From NCBI GenBank assembly GCA_036160955.1, contig JAYYDJ010000020.1, forward strand, positions 1-13,503: DNA of 13,503 bases, given 5' to 3'. The position numbers and the translations under genes were made by a program. Shown here piece by piece: positions 6,176 through 13,503 of this stretch (position 1 is the first letter of the stretch; the number at the start of each line of letters is the position of its first letter). Below the pieces are notes generated by a model that saw only the letters and a program-made list of their open reading frames with translations, ran no database searches and was not told the origin of the DNA. The DNA comes from GCA-2699365 sp036160955. Lineage in GTDB: Bacteria; Verrucomicrobiota; Verrucomicrobiia; Opitutales; Coraliomargaritaceae.

Positions 6176-6427
6176 CTTTGCAGCGTGCTATAGCTAGGTC
6201 TAATAGTTAAGGAAGTTATTAATTCGCCAATAAGTCATAAATAGATACATTTTAAGTCCTTAAGCAGCTTCCTATTTACTAGTTGGCGCAATTTTCCTAG
6301 ACAGGCGCGATTCTCGCACTAAATTCTAAGTTCTTTTTGAATTTTTGACATCTGGCATTTATTGCTTCTGTTGAATATTGTTCAATACATGTTATCTAAT
6401 GTATTCGACAAATCCACAACATTATCC
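6176..6427 (+). promoter_or_regulatory. Noncoding leader region of gltBD with candidate promoter elements
   Basis: These 252 bases contain no plausible gene. Near the downstream end there is a consensus -35 TTGACA (6345-6350); no good -10 follows at 16-18 bp, the nearest being TTGAAT at 20 bp. A perfect 5-bp inverted repeat TTGAA-tattg-TTCAA lies at 6371-6385, a possible operator or hairpin. The rest is A/T-rich without strong structure that I can see. Confidence 0.35.
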
Positions 6428-9400
6428 ATGCAACACACACAAAGACAACCCAAGGCGCAAGGTCTCTATGACCCTCAAAATGAGCATGAAAATTGCGGCA
6501 TTGGACTCATTGTAGATATGAAAGGACGCAAGTCCCATGACATCGTACAAGGAGCGCTAGAAATCTGCGTGAACCTCGACCACCGTGGAGGCTGCGGATG
6601 CGATCCTATCACGGGTGATGGTGCTGGCATTTTTATACAACTGCCCCACAACTTTTATGTAGCTGTCACCAAAAAAGACTCTGGCTTTGAAGTTCCTGAT
6701 GAGGGCGATTATGGAGTCGGCTTTGTATTTTTATCCCAAAACCAAGTTGAGCGAACCAATGAAGAAACAATTATCGAAGAAATTATCACTGAGCTCGGAT
6801 TCGAACTAATTGGCTGGCGTGATGTTCCTGTAAGGAGCGAAATATTAGGCAAAGCCTCGAAAGCATGTGAACCGGTTATGCGTCAGTTCTTTGTCTCAAG
6901 AGGAGAAGTTTGTGAGCGTGGCATCGAATTTGAACGCAAGCTTTACTTAATTCGTCGCATGGCGACACATCGCATTCGCTACAGTGGAGAAGATGAAGAT
7001 TCACTTTTTTATATCAGCTCGCTATCGAGTCGTACAATGACTTATAAAGGCATGCTCACTACTGAGCAGTTAGGTGATTATTTTCCTGACCTTGGTCATG
7101 CTTCAATGGACTCTGCTCTAGCGCTTACGCACTCTCGATTTTCGACTAACACTTTCCCTAGTTGGCCAAGAGCACAGCCATTTCGCTACCTTTGCCATAA
7201 TGGTGAAATAAACACTGTCCGCGGCAATGAAAATTGGCTTTACGCGCGACAAATGCAACTGGCAAGCGAAGTATTTGGAGAGGACCTGAAAAAGTTACTA
7301 CCCATAATAAGAGAGGATGGTTCCGACTCACAAAAATTTGATAACTGTTTAGAGTTCTTAGTACTATCCGGGCGTAGTCTAGCACATGCCATGATGATGA
7401 TGGTTCCTGAGCCATGGGAGCGGCACAAGAGCATGCCAAAATACAAGCGTGATTTTTATCAATTCCATGCATGCATTATGGAACCTTGGGATGGACCTGC
7501 CTCTATGGCCATGTCGGACGGCGTTCAGGTGGGTGCGACACTTGATCGTAATGGTCTGCGCCCTTCACGTTATTATGTTACAGCCGATGATCGAGTTATA
7601 TTAGCTTCAGAAGTTGGTGTGCTCGAAGGAATTGAGCCTGCCAATGTGGTTAAGAAAGGTCGCTTAGAACCAGGACGTATGTTCTTAATCGATATGGAAG
7701 AAGGTAGAATTATCGGTGATGCAGAGCTGAAAGAACAAATTGCTTCCGAACACCCATACGGAGAATGGTTGCAACAAAAATTAATCAAGTCTGAAGACTT
7801 GCCACGATCAGAAGCAGAACCTTCCGATGATTTCGATTCCATCGAAATTCGCCAAAAAGCTTTTGGTTACACCTTTGAAGACATGCGCTTTATAATTGGA
7901 CCAAGTGCCGAGTCTGGCAAACAGCCACTAGGTTCCATGGGTAACGATGCTCCACTTGCTGTTCTATCAGATCAATCACAGCTACTTTACAATTATTTCA
8001 AGCAGCTTTTTGCTCAGGTAACCAATCCTCCTATTGATCCGATCAGAGAAGAACTCGTGACTGCAAGTATTTCTTTCATTGGCTCTGAGGGTGATCTTAC
8101 CCGACCAGGCCCCAACAGTTGCCAATTGATTAAATTTGAAAGTCCATTGATTGACAATCAGCAACTCGCGCAATTGCGAAGTATTAATATTGATGGATTT
8201 AAGGCGACTCGATTGCAGATAACTTTTGAATCTGCGGTTGGCGGACTTGCCGAAGGGCACAACAACGTCCCAGAACCATCTATCAGCGGTAAGGGTCTTG
8301 AATCTGCATTGAATAAACTCTTTGAAAATGCAGATTCTGCTATTCGTGACGGCAAAAATATTCTAATTCTATCCGATCGTAAAGTTGACCTAAAAAAAGC
8401 TCCAATTCCGGCTCTGATTGCAGTGTCCGGCTTACACCACCATTTGGTCCGTCAAGGGACTCGCACTAAAGTATCCATCCTGCTGGAATCAGGAGAGCCA
8501 AGAGAAGTTCAGCACTTCGCCCTTTTACTTGGCTATGGTGCCAACGCGATTAACCCATACCTAGCTCTTGAAACAGTTCGCCATTTAGTAGACCGCGGCG
8601 ATATCAACCAAACTGCTGAAAAAGCATGTGCTAATTTCCTAAAAGCGAATCTAAATGGAGTAATCAAAACAATGTCAAAAATGGGCATTTCCACCGTGGC
8701 ATCCTACCGAGGTGCACAGATTTTTGAGGCCATTGGTTTAAATCAAGCAGTTATAGACAAATACTTTACAAAGACTGCTTCACGCATTGAGGGAATTGGC
8801 TTAAATACTATCGCTGAAGAAACTTTATGCCGACATCAGAAGGCTTTCGCACCACGTGATGATGAGCGTGATGCTGCACTTGATACTGGTGGCATCTACC
8901 AGTGGAGAGCAAACGGTGAGCGGCATTTGTTCAATCCTGTGACGATTCACAAATTACAAATGGCTACTCGATTTGGAGACTATGCTGTTTTTAAGGAGTA
9001 TTCCGATGCAATCAACGATCAGTCTAAAGAAATGTTTACACTACGTGGTTTAATGGATTTTAAATTTGACGAGTCACAAGCCATACCGATCGAAGAAGTC
9101 GAACCGATTGAAACTATCATGAAACGCTTCAAGACTGGCGCCATGTCATATGGCTCAATTTCAAAAGAAGCACATGAAGCAATTGCTATTGCAATGAATA
9201 GGGTCGGAGGAAAATCGAACACTGGCGAGGGCGGTGAAGAAAGTACTCGCTTCAAACCCGACGCCAACGGTGACTCACGTCGATCAGCAATAAAACAAGT
9301 TGCATCGGGACGCTTCGGAGTAACAAGTTACTACTTAGTAAACTCTGACGAGATACAAATTAAGATTGTTCAAGGCGCTAAACCAGGAGAAGGGGGAGAA

Positions 9401-11077
9401 CTGCCAGGGCACAAAGTACTGCCGCAGATCGCAAAGACCAGAGGCACGACCCCTGGAGTAGGATTAATTTCTCCACCTCCACATCACGACATCTACTCCA
9501 TAGAAGATTTAGCAGAACTTATTCACGATCTTAAGAACTCAAACTTAAAGGCACGGGTCAATGTAAAGCTAGTCTCCGAAGTAGGTGTGGGAACAATTGC
9601 TGCGGGCGTCGCTAAAGCGAAGGCAGACGTTATTCTTGTGTCTGGATATGATGGGGGTACTGGCGCATCACCTCGCTCCTCTATTCAGCATGCAGGAGCA
9701 CCTTGGGAACTAGGTCTTGCAGAAACAAATCAGACTTTATTACTCAACGATCTCCGCTCTCGCGTCGTCGTTGAAACTGATGGACAATTAAAGACTGGAC
9801 GTGATGTAGCAATCGCATGCCTACTTGGAGCGGAAGAATTTGGTTTCGCAACTACTGCCCTAGTGACTCTTGGTTGCCTCATGATGCGTGTTTGTCATAA
9901 AAACACCTGCCCTGTAGGGGTTGCGACCCAAGATCCAAAATTGCGCGAAAAATTTAATGGAGATGCTTCTGCTGTTGAAAACTTCATGAAATATATCGCC
10001 GAAGAAATCCGCGAGATTATGGCGCGTTTAGGCTACCGCTCTATAAATGAAATGGTAGGCCAAGTGCAGCGCTTAGAAATGCGCCATGCTATTGATCACT
10101 GGAAAGCAAAAGGATTGGACTACAGTAAGATCTTACACAAACCCGACATGGGCCCAGACGTGGGAACTTATTGCCAGATGTCACAAGATCACATGCTAGA
10201 GAAGTCTCTGGATTTGCGCGAGATTCTTGAGCAAGCGCAACCTGCTATCGCTAAGGGTACAGCAGTTGAAATCAACTTACCCATCGTTAACACAGATCGT
10301 GTTGTTGGAACAATTACAGGAGCAGAAATATCTAGAAAGTACGACGCAGAAGGACTACCAGAGGATACCGTCAAAATCAATCTTACTGGATCTGCCGGGC
10401 AATCGCTTGGCGCATTTTGCCCTAAAGGAATGACTTTCACTGTCACAGGTGATACCAACGACTATTTAGGTAAAGGCTTATCTGGAGCTAAGATTGTCGT
10501 TCGCCCCTCAGAGGACTCTCCTTTTATTGCTCACGAGAATATAATAACTGGTAATGTATGCTTCTATGGAGCGACCCAAGGCCAAGCCTACATTGCAGGT
10601 ATGGCAGGCGAGCGCTTCTGTGTGCGTAACTCTGGCGTCGAGGCCGTAGTCGAAGGACTCGGTGATCATGCCCTCGAGTACATGACTGGTGGCATGGTTC
10701 TCAACTTAGGCTCTACGGGACGTAACCTCGGAGCGGGAATGTCGGGTGGAGTGGCATACGTTTTCGACGAAGCAGGCGATTTTGTACAAAATAGCCTCAA
10801 TCCAGACATGGTGAATGTCTACCAGCTAATTGAATGCGGTGACGATGAAATCCAACAAGTCAAAGAAAAGATAGAAAAACATGTTTCTTTGACTGGATCC
10901 AAACGCGGCAAAGCAATCCTTGCGAATTGGCCTGCAATTGCTGAAAAATTCTTAAAAATTATGCCGCAGGACTATGAGCGAGTCTTACAAGCACAAGCGC
11001 GCGCTAAAAAACGAGGGCTCAAGGGTGACGATGCCATTCTTGCTGCATTTGAAGAAAATGTGAAGGCTGGTCACTAG
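6428..11077 (+). CDS. gltB: Glutamate synthase, large (alpha) subunit
   Basis: GltB takes the amide of glutamine through its glutaminase domain and passes ammonia to 2-oxoglutarate at the FMN site, making glutamate with GltD as electron donor. The 1549 residues fit the family (about 1480-1550). Cys23 in ENCGIG is the N-terminal nucleophile after removal of a short propeptide. HSRFSTNT (about 234-241) and CHNGEIN (256-262) complete the glutaminase domain. The central domain starts about 513 (LSDQSQLLYNY). The FMN domain runs about 830-1200 with FKTGAMSYGSIS (about 901-912), SNTGEGGE and PGEGGELPGHKV (986 on). The 3Fe-4S ligands are Cys1150, Cys1156 and Cys1161. The C-terminal GXGXG beta-helix is about 1280-1490. 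The frame is open from TTG 6362, but ATG 6428 gives a normal propeptide. No SD is visible. Confidence 0.97.
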   Translation: MQHTQRQPKAQGLYDPQNEHENCGIGLIVDMKGRKSHDIVQGALEICVNLDHRGGCGCDPITGDGAGIFIQLPHNFYVAVTKKDSGFEVPDEGDYGVGFVFLSQNQVERTNEETIIEEIITELGFELIGWRDVPVRSEILGKASKACEPVMRQFFVSRGEVCERGIEFERKLYLIRRMATHRIRYSGEDEDSLFYISSLSSRTMTYKGMLTTEQLGDYFPDLGHASMDSALALTHSRFSTNTFPSWPRAQPFRYLCHNGEINTVRGNENWLYARQMQLASEVFGEDLKKLLPIIREDGSDSQKFDNCLEFLVLSGRSLAHAMMMMVPEPWERHKSMPKYKRDFYQFHACIMEPWDGPASMAMSDGVQVGATLDRNGLRPSRYYVTADDRVILASEVGVLEGIEPANVVKKGRLEPGRMFLIDMEEGRIIGDAELKEQIASEHPYGEWLQQKLIKSEDLPRSEAEPSDDFDSIEIRQKAFGYTFEDMRFIIGPSAESGKQPLGSMGNDAPLAVLSDQSQLLYNYFKQLFAQVTNPPIDPIREELVTASISFIGSEGDLTRPGPNSCQLIKFESPLIDNQQLAQLRSINIDGFKATRLQITFESAVGGLAEGHNNVPEPSISGKGLESALNKLFENADSAIRDGKNILILSDRKVDLKKAPIPALIAVSGLHHHLVRQGTRTKVSILLESGEPREVQHFALLLGYGANAINPYLALETVRHLVDRGDINQTAEKACANFLKANLNGVIKTMSKMGISTVASYRGAQIFEAIGLNQAVIDKYFTKTASRIEGIGLNTIAEETLCRHQKAFAPRDDERDAALDTGGIYQWRANGERHLFNPVTIHKLQMATRFGDYAVFKEYSDAINDQSKEMFTLRGLMDFKFDESQAIPIEEVEPIETIMKRFKTGAMSYGSISKEAHEAIAIAMNRVGGKSNTGEGGEESTRFKPDANGDSRRSAIKQVASGRFGVTSYYLVNSDEIQIKIVQGAKPGEGGELPGHKVLPQIAKTRGTTPGVGLISPPPHHDIYSIEDLAELIHDLKNSNLKARVNVKLVSEVGVGTIAAGVAKAKADVILVSGYDGGTGASPRSSIQHAGAPWELGLAETNQTLLLNDLRSRVVVETDGQLKTGRDVAIACLLGAEEFGFATTALVTLGCLMMRVCHKNTCPVGVATQDPKLREKFNGDASAVENFMKYIAEEIREIMARLGYRSINEMVGQVQRLEMRHAIDHWKAKGLDYSKILHKPDMGPDVGTYCQMSQDHMLEKSLDLREILEQAQPAIAKGTAVEINLPIVNTDRVVGTITGAEISRKYDAEGLPEDTVKINLTGSAGQSLGAFCPKGMTFTVTGDTNDYLGKGLSGAKIVVRPSEDSPFIAHENIITGNVCFYGATQGQAYIAGMAGERFCVRNSGVEAVVEGLGDHALEYMTGGMVLNLGSTGRNLGAGMSGGVAYVFDEAGDFVQNSLNPDMVNVYQLIECGDDEIQQVKEKIEKHVSLTGSKRGKAILANWPAIAEKFLKIMPQDYERVLQAQARAKKRGLKGDDAILAAFEENVKAGH

Positions 11078-11119
11078 GCTATTGAGCCATCATAACTTTA
11101 AACAAGAGACTTTTATACT

Positions 11120-12607
11120 ATGGGCAAAGCAACTGGATTTATGGAAATTGAGCGCAAGACGATCGCCAATCGTGATCCGATCAAGCGCTTAAATGACTGG
11201 AACGAGATTCATAAGGAATTTGATCCAGTAGCTGTACAAAAGCAGGGTTCGCGCTGCATGGACTGTGGTACCCCTTATTGCCATACAGGGATGACTTTAG
11301 CCAATATGGCTAGTGGTTGCCCAATTAATAATCTCATACCAGAATTTAATGATCTAGTCTACCGCGGCAAGTGGCATGATGCCTACACACGGCTATCGAA
11401 AACAAATAATTTCCCTGAATTTACTGGTCGGGTATGCCCCGCACCTTGTGAAGGTTCATGCGTATTGGGCGTAATCGAGCCACCCGTCACTATTAAGAAT
11501 ATTGAATGTTCGATTATCGATAAAGCATGGGATGAGGGATGGGTCACGCCAGAGCCGCCTAAAGAGCGCACAGGCAAGAATGTCGCCGTTGTTGGATCCG
11601 GCCCTGCAGGGCTCGCTGCTGCAGACCAGCTCAATAAGGCTGGGCATCTAGTCACCATTTACGAACGAGCCGATCGTCCCGGTGGTCTGCTCATGTATGG
11701 CATTCCAAATATGAAGCTCGAAAAAGACACAGTTACACGTCGTACCGAGCTCATGAAAGCGGAAGGCATCACTATCCGATGTAGCGTAGAAATTGGTAAG
11801 GATATTAGCGCGAAAGAACTACTCAATGACTTTGATGCTGTTATCCTTGCGTGTGGGGCCACCAAGCCGCGTGACCTACCCATAGAAGGGCGTGAGCTCA
11901 ACAATATACGCTATGCTATGGAGTTTCTTGGACCTAACACAAAAGAACTATGGGACATAAAAGATGGTAAAGCTGAGCAGTTCAGTGCACTGGCTAAGGA
12001 CAAAAATGTTGTCATCATTGGTGGTGGCGATACTGGCACCGATTGCGTAGGCACATCTTTGCGTCATGGATGCAAGAGTGTTTGCCAACTCGAAATCATG
12101 CCTAAGCCTCCAACAGAGCGTGCTGCCAACAACCCATGGCCCGAATGGCCGAAGACTTATAAAATGGACTATGGCCAAGAAGAAGCTGCTGCAATTCAAG
12201 GTGAGGATCCACGTCAATATTTAGTCAGTTCGAGTAAATTTGAAGGAGACGATGACGGCAATGTAAAGGCTGTGCACATTCACGATATAGAATGGGTCAG
12301 TGACAATGGTCGCTATATACCCAAAAAAGTGGAAGGTTCCGAGCGTGTTATTTCTGCTGATTTAGTTCTTCTTGCCATGGGTTTTCTAGGACCTGAAGCA
12401 ACCATTGTTGAAGAACTAGGCCTCGATCAAGATGCGCGATCTAACATCAAAGCCGAATACGGCGAATTCCGCACTAGTGTGGACAAGGTATTCGCCGCAG
12501 GTGATGTGCGTCGCGGGCAATCCTTGATCGTTTGGGCGATCAATGAAGGTCGAGCAGTAGCTCGCGAGTGTGACAAATTCCTGATGGGCACAACCAAGCT
12601 ACCATAG
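11120..12607 (+). CDS. gltD: Glutamate synthase, small (beta) subunit
   Basis: GltD oxidises NADPH on FAD and sends electrons through 4Fe-4S clusters to the FMN of GltB. Its 495 residues are slightly longer than the usual 470-490. The N-terminal cluster cysteines are Cys46, Cys49, Cys54, Cys67, Cys106, Cys110 and Cys114, in CMDCGTPYC, GCPINN and CPAPCEGSC. The FAD site GSGPAGLAAA is at 159-168, the NADPH site VVIIGGGDTGTDCV at 297-310, and the second FAD motif VFAAGDVRRGQSLIVWAI at 457-474. All are intact. It starts 42 nt after gltB with only a weak AAGAGA upstream, so both genes are very likely one transcript. Confidence 0.97.
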   Translation: MGKATGFMEIERKTIANRDPIKRLNDWNEIHKEFDPVAVQKQGSRCMDCGTPYCHTGMTLANMASGCPINNLIPEFNDLVYRGKWHDAYTRLSKTNNFPEFTGRVCPAPCEGSCVLGVIEPPVTIKNIECSIIDKAWDEGWVTPEPPKERTGKNVAVVGSGPAGLAAADQLNKAGHLVTIYERADRPGGLLMYGIPNMKLEKDTVTRRTELMKAEGITIRCSVEIGKDISAKELLNDFDAVILACGATKPRDLPIEGRELNNIRYAMEFLGPNTKELWDIKDGKAEQFSALAKDKNVVIIGGGDTGTDCVGTSLRHGCKSVCQLEIMPKPPTERAANNPWPEWPKTYKMDYGQEEAAAIQGEDPRQYLVSSSKFEGDDDGNVKAVHIHDIEWVSDNGRYIPKKVEGSERVISADLVLLAMGFLGPEATIVEELGLDQDARSNIKAEYGEFRTSVDKVFAAGDVRRGQSLIVWAINEGRAVARECDKFLMGTTKLP

Positions 12608-12707
12608 TTCAAAAAATACACCCACTTGCAGTAGCTGTATTTCCTATTTTCTTAAACACGTGCAGCTTTTAGATGGCTCTTATATCCTTAAGATTAAGTA
12701 GAAAAGT
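12608..12707 (+). other. Gap between gltD and the rRNA terminator; weak stem after gltD
   Basis: This is about 100 bases of A/T-rich noncoding DNA. AAATACA (12614-12620) and TGTATTT (12636-12642) form a 7-bp stem followed by TTCCTATTTT, the only candidate for a gltBD terminator. The stem is all but GC-free, so termination by this element would be weak. Nothing else is seen here. Confidence 0.3.
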
Positions 12708-12744
12708 AAAAAAAGACCCGCCACTTCTTTCGAAATGACGGGTC
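12708..12744 (-). terminator. Rho-independent terminator of the rRNA operon
   Basis: On the minus strand, just past the 5S 3' end, GACCCG and CGGGTC form a 6-bp GC-rich stem, extended by a partly paired inner helix around a TTCGAAA loop region, and followed by seven T residues. On the plus strand there is no T tract, so it acts mainly on the rRNA transcript. It lies directly between the convergent rRNA operon and gltBD. Confidence 0.82.
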
Positions 12745-12750
12745 ATAAGA

Positions 12751-12864
<114 letters not shown>

Positions 12865-13000
12865 AGTGGGTCTCATCAGATGGGCGTGGTTATCAGTCAC
12901 CCAGCCTCAATTGAGAAAAGTGTTAGCTCATCGTCATAGCTTTAAAAATAATACAGATACTACATACGGCGTAGTTTTTATCCATGTAAAGAAACAAGGC
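12865..13000 (-). other. 23S-5S rRNA spacer, no tRNA seen
   Basis: These 136 bases separate the rRNAs. On the minus strand they contain an ACTAC/GTAGT mini-hairpin and TGGGT/ACCCA pairing close to the 5S 5' end, of the kind that forms processing stems. I find no T-loop GTTCRANYC or acceptor pairing that would mark a tRNA. Confidence 0.6.

Positions 13001-13503
<503 letters not shown>

Noticed and set aside
6208..6300. AGGAAG...CTTCCT and CGCCAA...TTGGCG complementary pairs upstream of gltB, as a possible riboswitch
   Set aside because: The two pairs cross rather than nest, so they cannot form one simple hairpin, and no known riboswitch core is visible; the gltB leader is otherwise unstructured by eye.
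12865..13000. A tRNA gene in the 23S-5S spacer
   Set aside because: I found no acceptor stem pairing, T-loop consensus or anticodon arm on either strand.

Overview
The window reads as a bacterial chromosome segment of moderate, slightly AT-leaning composition, without mobile elements or CRISPR. The 5S and 23S rRNA sequences are clearly bacterial. Core genes here mostly lack Shine-Dalgarno (SD) sequences. Biotin carboxylase genes are followed by an Asp23/Gls24 pair, and the glutaredoxin has a CGWS active site. Together these suggest Verrucomicrobiota (Opitutae-like), but that assignment is an inference with modest confidence; only a 23S/5S or GltB similarity search would settle it.

Region 1 (1-2151, minus strand) is the promoter-proximal part of an operon running out of the left edge. 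Its order is a ketoacyl-ACP synthase III (KAS III), a stand-alone acyl carrier protein, an SDR-type ketoacyl-ACP reductase, and the first 18 codons of a NeuD/PglD-type sugar O-acyltransferase. The last three genes are joined by 4-base start/stop overlaps (GTGA, ATGA) and strong SDs. This looks like a dedicated route to a short (3-hydroxy)acyl group for decorating a surface sugar, probably the edge of a polysaccharide or glycan cluster.

Region 2 (2152-5742, plus strand) starts from a divergent intergenic region. It holds accB and accC (biotin carrier and biotin carboxylase of acetyl-CoA carboxylase), a soluble Asp23/Gls24-family protein, a one-TM AmaP-like partner with a similar Asp23-type domain, and a putative lipoprotein whose start lies inside the AmaP-like gene. 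The carboxyltransferase genes accA and accD are not in the window. The ACC-Asp23 linkage parallels accBC-yqhY of Firmicutes and points to membrane-associated or feedback control of fatty-acid precursor supply.

Region 3 (5743-12607, plus strand) holds a small glutaredoxin-like protein, a 252-base noncoding stretch with regulatory-looking sequence, and gltB-gltD. These last two encode both subunits of NADPH-dependent glutamate synthase, the nitrogen-assimilation enzyme.

Region 4 (12608-13503) is the 3' end of an rRNA operon on the minus strand, convergent with gltBD: the last ~500 nt of 23S rRNA, a spacer without tRNA, 5S rRNA, and a rho-independent terminator.

Most of the window is ordinary core metabolism. 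The items most worth a second look are the KAS III/ACP/SDR/acyltransferase cassette, the ACC-Asp23-AmaP cluster with its overlapping lipoprotein, the three-cysteine glutaredoxin, and a five-codon ORF set against the ACP start. I did not find a clearly new multi-gene defence or mobile system.
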